Assembly (NCBI RefSeq): GCF_014652915.1
Contig: NZ_BMZS01000013.1
Location: forward strand, 62,001-126,000
Length of the DNA: 64,000 nt
Source of the DNA: Thalassobaculum fulvum
GTDB taxonomy: Bacteria > Pseudomonadota > Alphaproteobacteria > Thalassobaculales > Thalassobaculaceae
Reading direction: 5' to 3'
Both the position numbers and the translations under genes were made by a program. Under the pieces are notes generated by a model that worked only from the letters and a program-made list of their open reading frames with translations, searched no databases and was not told the origin of the DNA. Shown here piece by piece: positions 45,627-55,865 of the stretch. How positions within the stretch are numbered: position 1 is the first letter of the stretch; every line of letters begins with the position of its first letter.

Positions 45627-46568
45627 GTGATCGCCCTCATCCTCAAGCGCCTGGTCGCGACCGCCTTCGTGATGGCGTTCGTCGCGTTCTTCGTGTTCGG
45701 GCTGCTGCACCTGGCGCCGGGCGACCCGGCCGCGGTGATCGCCGGCGACATCGCGACCAAGGAGGACATCGAGCGGATCCGCGCGACCCTCGGCCTCGAC
45801 CTGCCGTTCCACACCCAGTTCCTGAACTGGCTGGGCGCGATCATGCAGGGCGACCTCGGCACGTCGATCTTCTCCGGCCGGCCGGTCTCCGAGCTGATCC
45901 TGCAGCGGGTCGAGCCGACCCTGGCGCTCACCACCACCACCATCCTGCTGAGCGTCGTCGTCGCGATCCCGCTGGGCATCGCCGCCGCCTGGCGCGCCGG
46001 CTCCTGGATCGACCGCACGATGATGGGCTTCGCCGTGCTCGGGTTCTCGGTGCCGGTTTTCGTCTTCGCCTACCTGCTGATCATGGTGTTCGCGGCGCAG
46101 CTCAAGCTGGTCCCGGTGATGGGCTACGTGTCGCCGTTCAAGGACCTGGGCGGTTTCCTGCGGGCGATCGCCCTGCCGACGGTGGCGCTCGGGGTCACCT
46201 ACGTGGCGCTGATCGCGCGGATCACCCGGGCGTCGATGCTGGAGGCGATCAACCAGGACTACATCCGGACCGCCCACGCCAAGGGGCTCGGCATCGTGCC
46301 GATCCTGTTCCGCCATGCGCTCCGCAACGCCTCGGTGCCGATCGTCACCACCGTCGGCATCGGCATCGCGCTGCTGATCGGCGGCGTGGTGGTGACCGAG
46401 AGCGTGTTCGCGATTCCCGGGCTCGGGCGGCTGACGGCCGATTCGATCCTTAGACGCGACTATCCGATAGTGCAGGGGGTTATCCTGATTTTCTCGGGGA
46501 TCTACGTGCTCATCAACCTGACGATCGACATCATCTATATCCTCGTCGATCCACGGATTCGCTACTGA
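45627..46568 (+). CDS. ABC transporter permease, DppB/OppB type
   Basis: The protein is 313 aa with six membrane helices. It has the family N-terminus ('[20 protein letters not shown]...[10 protein letters not shown]'), '[16 protein letters not shown]...GDLGTSI', and the EAA loop '[17 protein letters not shown]'. It is the first permease of a peptide/nickel-type importer. The start is GTG, 10 bp after the amidase stop. It overlaps the second permease by 1 bp (TGATG). Confidence 0.92.
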   Translation: MIALILKRLVATAFVMAFVAFFVFGLLHLAPGDPAAVIAGDIATKEDIERIRATLGLDLPFHTQFLNWLGAIMQGDLGTSIFSGRPVSELILQRVEPTLALTTTTILLSVVVAIPLGIAAAWRAGSWIDRTMMGFAVLGFSVPVFVFAYLLIMVFAAQLKLVPVMGYVSPFKDLGGFLRAIALPTVALGVTYVALIARITRASMLEAINQDYIRTAHAKGLGIVPILFRHALRNASVPIVTTVGIGIALLIGGVVVTESVFAIPGLGRLTADSILRRDYPIVQGVILIFSGIYVLINLTIDIIYILVDPRIRY

Positions 46569-47451
46569 TGGCGATCGACACCTCCGCGCCGTCGGCCGGC
46601 GCGATGGCCAGGGTCGGGCAGGCCATGCGTTGGCTCCGCCGGCACCCGACGGTCCTGGCCGGGCTCGTCATCCTGCTGACGGTTACGCTGATGGCGGTGT
46701 TCGCGCCGCTGTTCACCATCTACGACCCGCAGCGCCTGGACCCGCTGCAGCGCCTCAAGCCGCCGTCGGCCGAGCACTGGTTCGGCACCGACCAGCTCGG
46801 ACGGGACGTCTTCGCCCGGACCGTCTATGGTTCCCGGGTCTCGCTGATCGTCGGCTTCACCGTCGCCGCCTTCGCCTGCATCGTCGGGCTGGTGATCGGC
46901 CTGGTGTCAGGCTTCATCCGGGTCCTCGACCCGGTGGTCATGCGGATCATGGACGGGCTGATGGCGATCCCCGCCATCCTGCTGGCGATCGCCATCGTCG
47001 GCATCACCCGGTCGAGCATCTGGGCCGTGGTGATCGCGGTCACCATCCCCGAGGTGCCGCGCGTGGTGCGGCTGGTGCGCGCCATCGTCCTGACCCTGCG
47101 CGAGCAGCTGTTCGTCGACGCCGCGGTCTCGCTCGGCGCCAAGCTGCCGCGGATCCTGTTCGTGCACGTCATGCCGAACACCATGGCACCGCTGATCGTG
47201 CAGGCGACCTATGTCTGCGCCTCGGCGATCATCATCGAGGCGATCCTGTCGTTCCTCGGGGCCGGTACGCCGCCGGCGATCCCGAGCTGGGGCAACATGA
47301 TGGCCGAGGGGCGCACCTACGTGCTGGTCGGCTGGTGGCTGCTGCTGTTCCCGGGGCTGCTCCTCAGCCTCGTGGTGCTGGCGGTGAACCTGCTCGGCGA
47401 CGGCCTGCGCGAGACCCTGGACCCGCGGCTCCGCCGCTCGACCAACAACGA

Positions 47452-47455
<4 letters not shown>
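46568..47455 (+). CDS. ABC transporter permease, DppC/OppC type
   Basis: The protein is 295 aa. The DppC features are an N-terminal helix with '[22 protein letters not shown]', '[24 protein letters not shown]' and the EAA loop '[22 protein letters not shown]'. It pairs with the preceding permease to form the membrane channel. Start and stop overlap both neighbours by one and four bases, indicating a single translationally coupled operon. Confidence 0.92.
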
Positions 47456-49311
<1,856 letters not shown>

Positions 49312-49319
49312 TCAAGCCG

Positions 49320-49342
49320 GCCGGCCGCAGGCGGCGGCCGGC
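49320..49342 (+). terminator. Intercistronic hairpin before the binding-protein gene
   Basis: GCCGGCCGC (49320-49328) and GCGGCCGGC (49334-49342) form a perfect 9-bp stem with a 5-nt loop. It separates the ATPase gene from the binding-protein gene and could partly terminate upstream mRNA or protect a processed binding-protein transcript. Confidence 0.45.
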
Positions 49343-49415
49343 GTTCGGTGCGGTTCCCGCCGTGAGTATCTGAGTGAAAAGCCTGCTCGGAGGATTTCAA
49401 CAGAAGGAGACCGCT

Positions 49416-51011
49416 ATGAGGCGCGCGAGGATGGGAGTTACGGCTCTCTTGGGGGCCGCAGCAGTATTTGCGAGTATGTCGTTGGCCATGGCCGAGACCA
49501 CGCTGAAGGTGGTGCCGCAGGCCGACCTGAAGAACGTCGACCCGGTCTGGACGACGGCGGCGATCACCCAGAACCATGGCTACATGGTCTACGACATGCT
49601 GTTCTCGATGGACAGCAAGCTGCAGCCGCAGCCGCAGATGGTGGACAGCTGGAAGACCAGCGACGACGGCCTGACCTGGAGCTTCACGCTGCGGGACGGG
49701 TTGCTGTTCCACGACGGCTCGCCGGTCGAGTCGAAGGATGCCATCGCGTCGATCAAGCGCTGGTCGGTCAAGCGGGCCGACGGGCAGGCGCTCATGACGC
49801 GCGTCAAGGAGATCGTCGCGGTCGACGCGAAGACCTTCGAGATCCGTCTCGAGAAGCCGTTCGGCCCGATGCTGAGCGTGCTGGCCAACCCGACGCTGCC
49901 GCTGCCGGTCATGCGCGAGGAGGAGGCCCAGACCGACCCGAACACGCAGGTCACCACGATCATCGGTTCCGGCCCGTTCGTGTTCGACGACAAGGCCTGG
50001 GTCCCGGGCGACCGCGTAGTCTACCGCAAGTTCAAGGACTACAAGCCGCGCTCGGAGCCGGTCGACGGCTTCTCCGGCGGCAAGGTCGCCAAGGTGGACA
50101 CCGTCGAGTGGATCTACATCCCCGACACCAACACCGCGACCCAGGCGCTGATGTCCGGCGAGGTCGACGCCTACGAGATCCCGCCGCTGGACCTGATGCC
50201 GATGCTGAAGGCCGACCCGAACATCACGGTCAAGGTTCTCGACACCCTCGGCAAAATGGGCCACATCCGGCCGAACCACCTGTACCCGCCGTTCAACGAC
50301 GTGCGGGCCCGCCAGGCCCTGCAGCTGCTGGTCGACCAGCGCGAGTTCCTGGCCGCCCAGGTCGGCAACCCGGAGTTCGAGACGGTCTGCTACGCGGTCT
50401 TCATGTGCAACTCGGCGCTCGAGAGCGAGGCCCATGCCGAGCCGTGGATGAAGCCGAACCCGGAGAAGGCCAAGGAGCTGCTGGCGGCGGCCGGTTACAA
50501 CTTCAAGGACCCGATCGTGGTCATGCTGCCGACCGACCAGCAGATCATCTACAACAACATCCTGGTGATGGTCGGCAAGCTGAAGGAGATCGGCGTCAAC
50601 GTCGATGCCCAGGCGATGGACTGGTCGAGCCTGACCTCGCGGCGGGCCAAGACCGACGATCCGAACACCGATCCGAAGGTCGGCTGGCACATCTTCCCGA
50701 CCTGGTGGACCGGCGTGCCGATGTCGAGCCCGCTGACCAACGCGCCGCTGGTCTCGACCGGCGACCCGAAGACCGCCTGGTTCGGCTGGCCGAAGGACGA
50801 CGAGATCGAGCGCCTGCGGGCCGCGTTCATGGACGCCGGCACGAAGGAGGAGCAGATGAAGATCGTCGATGCGCTGCAGAAGCGCTTCTACGAGTTCATC
50901 CCGTACCTCAACACCGGCCAGTTCGTGACCCCGGTGGCGTGGCGGAACACCCTGAAGGGCGTCCCGAACGCGCTGCTGTTCGTGGCCTGGAACATCGAGA
51001 AGACGGAGTAG
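49416..51011 (+). CDS. Periplasmic substrate-binding protein, family 5 (peptide type)
   Basis: The protein is 531 aa. The ATG at 49416 has AAGGAGA upstream and starts a Sec signal peptide (1-26, ending AMA before ETTLKV). The mature part follows the SBP family 5 pattern: 'DLKNVDPVWTTAA', 'LTWSFTLRDGLLFHDGSPVESKDAIASIKRW', 'TTIIGSGPFVF', 'NDVRARQALQLLVD' and 'KAKELLAAAGY'. The ligand could be a peptide, opine or amide compound; the amidase at the operon front supports an amide-containing substrate. Confidence 0.92.
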   Translation: MRRARMGVTALLGAAAVFASMSLAMAETTLKVVPQADLKNVDPVWTTAAITQNHGYMVYDMLFSMDSKLQPQPQMVDSWKTSDDGLTWSFTLRDGLLFHDGSPVESKDAIASIKRWSVKRADGQALMTRVKEIVAVDAKTFEIRLEKPFGPMLSVLANPTLPLPVMREEEAQTDPNTQVTTIIGSGPFVFDDKAWVPGDRVVYRKFKDYKPRSEPVDGFSGGKVAKVDTVEWIYIPDTNTATQALMSGEVDAYEIPPLDLMPMLKADPNITVKVLDTLGKMGHIRPNHLYPPFNDVRARQALQLLVDQREFLAAQVGNPEFETVCYAVFMCNSALESEAHAEPWMKPNPEKAKELLAAAGYNFKDPIVVMLPTDQQIIYNNILVMVGKLKEIGVNVDAQAMDWSSLTSRRAKTDDPNTDPKVGWHIFPTWWTGVPMSSPLTNAPLVSTGDPKTAWFGWPKDDEIERLRAAFMDAGTKEEQMKIVDALQKRFYEFIPYLNTGQFVTPVAWRNTLKGVPNALLFVAWNIEKTE

Positions 51012-51062
51012 TCGCTCCGTCGGTCGAGTCGCCCGGGGCCATGCTCCGGGTCTGAAGCATGG

Positions 51063-51088
51063 CGGCGGCGGTCCTCGGGCCGCCGCCG
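51063..51088 (+). terminator. Terminator hairpin after the ABC operon
   Basis: CGGCGGCGG (51063-51071) and CCGCCGCCG (51080-51088) form a 9-bp GC stem with an 8-nt loop, 52 bp after the binding-protein stop. Only two T residues follow. Confidence 0.5.
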
Positions 51089-51207
51089 TTCGCGTTGTCC
51101 GAATGGGGCCGTCGATCGCGGGTGAAGCGAAGCGTGCCCTGTCGCTGCGGCAGGGTGGCGGCTCGGAAGCACTGGCGTTCGACGCCGCGTCGGACTGGGA
51201 GGTGGCT

Positions 51208-52581
51208 ATGGATGCCGGGACGACGGGGGAGCGTGGGACCGATGGTTCGGCGACGGGCCGGGGGCGGCGCCGGTGGTTGTCGTCGGTCGCGCCGGGCTGG
51301 TGGCTGGTCGGCGGGGCCCTCGCGGTCACGACGGTGCTGTGGGGCGCCGGCCGGGCGGCCATGCCGAACGGCGAGCCGTTCCTGTCCTGGCTCGGGCCGA
51401 GCCTGCTGATCTCGGCGTGGTCGATCACCCTGATGGCGGTGCTGCTGCTCGCCACCACGCGCAGCCGCTCGATCGAACCGCTGTTCGGCGGGCTCGACCG
51501 GGCGGTCCGCCTGCACCGCCGGCTCGGTCCGCTCGCCATTGGCCTGATGCTGGTGCACGTCGCGCTGTACGTCCCGCCGGCAGTCGAGGCCGGTGGCTCG
51601 GTCGCCGGCCTGCTGGTGCCGTTCTGGTCGTCGCACATGGTCGAGGGCTTCAACGCCCTGATCCTGTGGGTGGTGATCGCCTGGACCGCGCTCGCCTACA
51701 GCCGGCGGCTGCGCTACGAGGCCTGGCTGTCCCTGCATGGCCTGCTGGGACCGATCTTCCTGCTGACCTCGGCCCATGCGCTGTCGGCCGGGCCGACGAT
51801 CACCGCCTACGAGCCGCTGCGCTTCTGGATGTGGATACTGGTGCTGGTCGGGGCCGCGAGCTGGCTGTACCGGGTGGTGCTGTACCGCTGGATCGCGCCG
51901 CGCTTCCGCTATGCGGTGCGGGCGGTGGACCGGCGTTCCGACGACGCCGTCGACCTGGTGCTGCGGCCGCAGTCCCGGCGCATGATCTACGAGCCCGGCA
52001 CCTTCGTGTTCGTCAACCGGCCGCGGCGCAGCCGGCGCGAACTGCACCCGTTCTCGATCTCGTCCTCGCCGGCCGAGCGCGACCTGCGGGTGTCGGTGCG
52101 GATGGTCGGCGACTTCACGCGCGACCTGCCGAGCCTGGCGCCGGGCGACCCGGTCGAGGTGTTCGGACCGTTCGGCGGCTTCACGCCGCACCGCTATGCC
52201 CATCATCGCCGGCTGGTGTGGATCGGCGCCGGCATCGGCATCACGCCGTTCCTCGGCATGCTGCGGTTCGAGACGACGAACGACGACTTCCGGCGGATCT
52301 GGCTGTGGTACGTCGCCCGCGACGCCAGCCACGCGCCCTATGACGGCGAGATCCGCGAGATCGTCCCGAAGGCCGATTCCTACGTCGACTACGAGCTGTG
52401 GCTGAGCGGCGAGCGCGGCCGGCTGACCGCGAGCCGGGTGATGGAGACGGTGCAGCCGCTCGACGACGTGGCTGTCATGCTGTGCGGCAGCCCCGGCTTC
52501 GTGCGCGACATGGCCCGCCAGTTCGCCGCCCTCGGCCTGCCGCCCGAGCGCATCATCGCCGAGGACTTCCACTTCCACTGA
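51208..52581 (+). CDS. Ferric-reductase-like flavocytochrome (heme membrane domain plus FAD/NAD domains)
   Basis: The protein is 457 aa. After a short cytosolic tail there are membrane helices (about 30-195) with two histidine pairs at heme-binding spacing, His103/His117 and His177/His190. A ferredoxin-reductase-type C-terminus follows, with FAD motif 'HPFSISSSP' and NAD(P) motif 'GAGIGITPFLGML'. Such proteins carry electrons from NAD(P)H across the membrane, as in ferric reductases and NOX. The ATG at 51208 has GGGAGG upstream. It is convergent with a second heme-type membrane protein. Confidence 0.85.
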   Translation: MDAGTTGERGTDGSATGRGRRRWLSSVAPGWWLVGGALAVTTVLWGAGRAAMPNGEPFLSWLGPSLLISAWSITLMAVLLLATTRSRSIEPLFGGLDRAVRLHRRLGPLAIGLMLVHVALYVPPAVEAGGSVAGLLVPFWSSHMVEGFNALILWVVIAWTALAYSRRLRYEAWLSLHGLLGPIFLLTSAHALSAGPTITAYEPLRFWMWILVLVGAASWLYRVVLYRWIAPRFRYAVRAVDRRSDDAVDLVLRPQSRRMIYEPGTFVFVNRPRRSRRELHPFSISSSPAERDLRVSVRMVGDFTRDLPSLAPGDPVEVFGPFGGFTPHRYAHHRRLVWIGAGIGITPFLGMLRFETTNDDFRRIWLWYVARDASHAPYDGEIREIVPKADSYVDYELWLSGERGRLTASRVMETVQPLDDVAVMLCGSPGFVRDMARQFAALGLPPERIIAEDFHFH

Positions 52582-52618
52582 GGGGGCGGGACGGGGGTAG
52601 CCCGCCGGTTGCTCAGGC

Positions 52619-53230
52619 TTACGCCCGCCGGCGCGGCCGGATCGCCCAGAGTTTCAGGTCGACCGCCACCTTCACGGCGGCGCCGACGACCAGTGCGCAC
52701 AGCACGGCCTTCGAGACCGTCTCCATGGTGCCCTCGATGAGCAGCGCGTGAACCACGCTGCACAGCACGGTCACCGCCGCCAGCGCGGTGTGGCCGAGGC
52801 GCCAGGCCTGCGGCCGGATCCGCAGCTTCCGGCGGAGCGCGGCCAGCAGCGCGGCGCCGAACACCGCCCACATGGCGATCGCGCCCCAGGCCGAGAACGG
52901 CGTCGGCGACCGGAACAGCAGGACGTCGACCACGTCGGGCGGGCTGGTGACCCAGAGCCCGGCGACGTGCAGCACGACGGCCGCGACCAGGACGCCGCCG
53001 ATCGCGCGATGGACACGCCGCCCGCGCGCGGCCGGCAGGCCCGGCAGATAGCCGCCGACCAGTAGGGGCTGCAGCAGCAGCGAAGCCATCGCGACGATCC
53101 CCGCGAACCCGGCGGCGATGTAGACCGGGTCGCGCCAGGCGAGCAGCGGGCTCGCCGCCGCCGCGGCGATCGGCACCGCGATGGCGGCCCCGAGGGCGGC
53201 CCAGATCAGGATCTGGCGGGCCAGCCTCAT
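52619..53230 (-). CDS. Ferric-reductase-like transmembrane protein (heme b)
   Basis: The protein is 203 aa with about six membrane helices and no soluble domain. Two histidine pairs, His74/His88 and His147/His161, have the same 14-residue spacing as in the flavocytochrome next door, so two b-hemes are likely. This matches the ferric-reductase/MsrQ-like transmembrane family. The ATG at 53230 with GGGAAG upstream was preferred over an overlapping TTG at 53254. It follows the dioxygenase-like gene by 20 bp and is probably co-transcribed. Confidence 0.78.
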   Translation of the reverse strand: MRLARQILIWAALGAAIAVPIAAAAASPLLAWRDPVYIAAGFAGIVAMASLLLQPLLVGGYLPGLPAARGRRVHRAIGGVLVAAVVLHVAGLWVTSPPDVVDVLLFRSPTPFSAWGAIAMWAVFGAALLAALRRKLRIRPQAWRLGHTALAAVTVLCSVVHALLIEGTMETVSKAVLCALVVGAAVKVAVDLKLWAIRPRRRA

Positions 53231-53250
53231 GCTTCCCGGATCGGCCTGCG

Positions 53251-53739
53251 TCAAACCGGCTTGAGGACGAAATGCGCTTCCAGGCTGGTGTCGCTCGAAC
53301 TCGCCATGACGGGGCGCAGGAACACGGTCTCGAACTCGCCGCTGTCATAGGCGAGGTGCCCGTGCGGCTGGCCGAAGGCCGGGACGATCTGCGGCATCTC
53401 CAGCCGGAACACCCCGTTCGCGTCGGTGAGGGTGGCGCCGTGGCTGTGCGGGTCGCGCTCGTAGCCTTCGGTGGTGTGGGCCCAGATCTGGATGCGCTGG
53501 CCGGCCAGCGGCGCGCCGTCGCCGGCCCGGCGCACGGTGCCCGACATCCAGAACCCGCCGCCGCCGATCCGCTCCACGATCGGCGCGCCCGGCAGGTAGT
53601 TGTTCGCACCGCCCCGCATCGACGGCGTCGGCGCCAGGCCCTTCGCCTGAGCGGGGACGAGCAGGCCGGAAGCCCCGGTCGCCGCCAGGGCGCCACCGGC
53701 GGCGAGCAGGTAACGGCGGGTGAGGAGGGAGCGGGTCAT
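53251..53739 (-). CDS. Tat-exported intradiol-dioxygenase-fold protein
   Basis: The protein is 162 aa. A Tat-like signal ('LLTRRYLLAAGGALAATGAS') precedes a small beta-sandwich with the intradiol dioxygenase pattern: 'PLAGQRIQIWAHTTEGY', 'LTDANGVFRLEMPQIVP' and the H-x-H pair His126/His128 in 'PHGHLAYD'. The second iron tyrosine expected in protocatechuate dioxygenase is not clear, and the chain is short, so catalysis is uncertain. It has GGAGGA upstream of the ATG and leads into the ferric-reductase-like gene, suggesting a periplasmic redox unit. Confidence 0.75.
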   Translation of the reverse strand: MTRSLLTRRYLLAAGGALAATGASGLLVPAQAKGLAPTPSMRGGANNYLPGAPIVERIGGGGFWMSGTVRRAGDGAPLAGQRIQIWAHTTEGYERDPHSHGATLTDANGVFRLEMPQIVPAFGQPHGHLAYDSGEFETVFLRPVMASSSDTSLEAHFVLKPV

Positions 53740-53947
53740 ATCGATCCTCCGCGGGTGAGAGACTTTCGCTAGCCTAGCCGGTGCCGGCAGATGGCCTGCA
53801 CTCCACGACAGATTAGGGGAGGCGGGGCGGCGGTTAAGGCGCACTCACGGGTTCGTGATTCGAAGCTCGCCTGCCGCGAATACCCATGGATCTCGACTTG
53901 CCCGAAGCGCCAGGACACAAGAGAACGAATTATCGTAGAGAGAAGTT

Positions 53948-53995
53948 TGGTAGCGGAGGAGGGACTTGAACCCCCGACACGCGGATTATGATTCC
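53948..53995 (-). repeat. Island attachment repeat, displaced tRNA-Met 3' fragment
   Basis: Identical to tRNA-Met positions 30-77 (anticodon loop to CCA). The sequence diverges immediately beyond, where the anticodon 5' stem would begin, so this copy cannot fold into a tRNA and marks the distal island end. Confidence 0.9.
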
Positions 53996-54058
53996 AATGA
54001 CATGTCCAAATTTTCAAGGAGTTAAATGTAAGATGTCGTGATCTTAACATAATTGATT

Positions 54059-54256
54059 TCAATGACTTAGCAGACGACTGTAAAACTCAGCGACCAATGG
54101 AAGGTTGTCAAGCGCCCCTGCAGACGCGCTCGCAGCACGGTCCGTGATCACTCCGCCGGCGTTGTTGCCGAGAGTGAAGTCCGTGGCGAGAGCAGCCAGG
54201 GAGAGTGTGTTGTCGGGCTGCTCGAAGAAATTGATTCTGACCGCATGGGCAGGTCG
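54059..54256 (-). pseudogene. Coding-like remnant without start codon
   Basis: A minus-strand frame of 65 codons is open between two stops and reads as plausible protein ('VRINFFEQPDNTLSLAALA', 'DFTLGNNAGGVITDRAAS', 'LDNLPLVAEFYSRLLSH'), but has no ATG, GTG or TTG near its front. It is GC-richer than the rest of the island. It is probably the tail of a lost gene; the family is not recognised. The rest of 53996-54449 shows nothing else. Confidence 0.35.
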
Positions 54257-54449
54257 TCAGCAGCGGTAGCAAAGTACTGTAGCGGGCGCGTCGATCGAAT
54301 CAATCAGACCGGGCTGGGGCCGCAGTAGATCATGTAGCGAGACTGCTATTGAGATTAAATGGGTAGCAAGCAAAATTCACATTTTTGAGAACATAGCTTT
54401 TCGGCGCTCCCTTAACAAATACTTAATCTAATCTCGTTACGCCGCCACT

Positions 54450-54893
54450 CTATGACTTGTCTGCATTTCGAACAATAAGGCTAAATCCGGTCAATATTTC
54501 CGATTTTGTTGAATACGTAACTGTAATTTCACACGCTTCATCAAATACGATCTGATCCATAATAATTACTGCTTCGATAAGCATCTTCTCGACTTCCAGG
54601 TGCACTCTCTCTCCAGTGTCGACCTCAAATGGTCCAATTGAACGCTTCCCAATATGAACATTTATGTTCCCACCATCCAAATAATTCCTATCGTCAATAC
54701 CTATGCGCACAACTATTGCGAGTCTTGGCAATGTGGCCGGAAAAGAATCAACTATCAACTCCTGTTTATATATTCCAACGAGAGTTGTTTTGTCGCCAAT
54801 TTCTTGGCGCACATCGTCACAAAACAGAACATCCAAAAATATTCTTTGATGAGTTTTTTTTCTGGCTTTGCTCATCGCGCGGATATTATGCAT
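54450..54893 (-). CDS. Small protein of the DUF6941-like type, third gene of the TA operon
   Basis: The protein is 147 aa and mostly beta. The region 'FLDVLFCDDVRQEIGDKTTLVGIY' followed by 'SFPATLPRLAIVVRI' resembles the uncharacterised DUF6941 family from memory; a profile search would be needed to confirm. It has no signal peptide or membrane helix. It starts 12 bp after the antitoxin stop, so it is in the same operon. An ATG at 54875 is an alternative start. Base composition is much lower in GC than the chromosome, consistent with transfer. Confidence 0.7.
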   Translation of the reverse strand: MHNIRAMSKARKKTHQRIFLDVLFCDDVRQEIGDKTTLVGIYKQELIVDSFPATLPRLAIVVRIGIDDRNYLDGGNINVHIGKRSIGPFEVDTGERVHLEVEKMLIEAVIIMDQIVFDEACEITVTYSTKSEILTGFSLIVRNADKS

Positions 54894-54905
54894 TTTTGGA
54901 AGAGT

Positions 54906-55388
54906 TTACTTTGAGATTCTCAGCTGCTTTGTAGCCTCACGAAATGTATTCATATCAACCTTGATCTCATCGGCCCAATTGCAGGCGGCGTCATATGAGA
55001 AAGCTTCGCGGCCATTCTCTCGGCGTGACATACATGCTTGCGACGTGCCGAGCCGTTGGGCCAAGGCCATTTGGGACAGCCCAGCTCGAAGGCGAAGAGA
55101 TTTAAGGGTGACACCTTCGTTCTTCTCGATCGCTTTAGAGAACTCCTGCCGCGCGTCGCGAAGAGCTTCGGCCATTTCGGGCTCTTTCGCGAATTCCGCT
55201 ACCAAAGTGTCAATGTCCAACGCCCCGTCTATCGCAGGCGGAGCCGGTGGGGTAGGATAGTGAAAGATCTTCGCCTTCGGGCCTTTTGTGACCGAAGTTA
55301 ATTTAGCCCCGAGGGATATTTGAGATACCGTGGCGCTCGTAGGCCGCTCTGATTCGCGCAGACTGGGGATCTGTTTCGCTCTTGTCAT
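54906..55388 (-). CDS. XRE-family antitoxin
   Basis: The protein is 160 aa. The first 90 residues are a linker with a proline patch ('FHYPTPPAPPAIDG') and an acidic helix, likely the toxin-neutralising part. A helix-turn-helix of the XRE/Cro type spans about 94-150 ('LKSLRLRAGLSQMALAQRLG', 'SQACMSRRENGREAFSYDAA'). It would bind the palindrome at 55763-55780 to repress the operon. Its first 86 bp overlap the toxin gene in another frame, more than the usual few bases. Confidence 0.82.
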   Translation of the reverse strand: MTRAKQIPSLRESERPTSATVSQISLGAKLTSVTKGPKAKIFHYPTPPAPPAIDGALDIDTLVAEFAKEPEMAEALRDARQEFSKAIEKNEGVTLKSLRLRAGLSQMALAQRLGTSQACMSRRENGREAFSYDAACNWADEIKVDMNTFREATKQLRISK

Positions 55389-55722
55389 AGTTCCAATCCC
55401 TCGACACCACTGCTAGAATAATTATCGATTCACGCGCGTAGTCCACTCCGTAGACTACGCGATACGCACGCCAACCTTCCTCAAGGAATCCTTCCTTGAG
55501 GCGCCAAACATTCAGGCCTTCCTTTCCAAAAAAACGGACGTAGCTGACTTCATACCAATCGTTTTCGAACCCATCGATTGTCAGGCTCTCAAGGCCGTCT
55601 GGTCCACTCGAAGCTTCCTGCAACGCCGTTAAGATTGCAGCGGCCGCGCGCTGGTCCGACCGCCTGATCTCAATGAGATCAGCTTGCGCACCCTCGTCAA
55701 CGACCAACTGCCGAACTGACAT
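55303..55722 (-). CDS. RelE/HigB-like toxin
   Basis: The protein is 139 aa. The C-terminal half has the RelE/ParE-superfamily pattern: 'GLNVWRLKEGFLEEGWRAYRVVYGVD', then a final strand 'SIIILAVVSRDWNYDKSE', with basic and aromatic residues where RNases of this fold have theirs. An N-terminal 'DLIEIRRSDQRAAAAILTAL' helix matches the family. Such toxins cleave mRNA on the ribosome. The gene precedes its antitoxin, as in HigBA. ATG 55722 has no clear ribosome site. Confidence 0.78.
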   Translation of the reverse strand: MSVRQLVVDEGAQADLIEIRRSDQRAAAAILTALQEASSGPDGLESLTIDGFENDWYEVSYVRFFGKEGLNVWRLKEGFLEEGWRAYRVVYGVDYARESIIILAVVSRDWNYDKSETDPQSARIRAAYERHGISNIPRG

Positions 55723-55762
55723 TATACCGAACGCAGCATATTTCAAGTGCCATGTTGATCCC

Positions 55763-55799
55763 CCTAATGCTAGTATTAGGCGTGTTGAGGAACCGACAA
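55763..55799 (-). promoter_or_regulatory. TA promoter with autoregulatory palindrome
   Basis: CCTAAT-GCTAGT-ATTAGG (55763-55780) is an 18-bp palindrome with one imperfect pair. On the minus strand TTGTCG (55794-55799) and TACTAG (55770-55775) are 18 bp apart, so the palindrome covers the -10. The toxin start is 41 bp downstream, fitting conditional repression by the XRE antitoxin. Confidence 0.6.
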
Positions 55800-55865
55800 C
55801 ATATTGCCTGAAGGGCACGTTCTGGCAAGGGCATCCCAAGATAGTAGCGAGTTTCGGTTGTCTAG

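Noticed and set aside
53791..53991. 66-codon plus-strand frame ending in VAEEGLEPPTRGL
   Set aside because: Its end is the antisense of the tRNA-Met fragment, a well-known spurious translation. The rest has no family match.
53948..53995. Second tRNA-Met gene
   Set aside because: Only positions 30-77 are present; the acceptor 5' strand, D-arm and half the anticodon stem are missing.
54629..54934. Plus-strand frames of 101 and 86 codons in the island
   Set aside because: They are antisense to the third TA-operon gene, have no ribosome site and no family features; the minus-strand gene has better codon structure.
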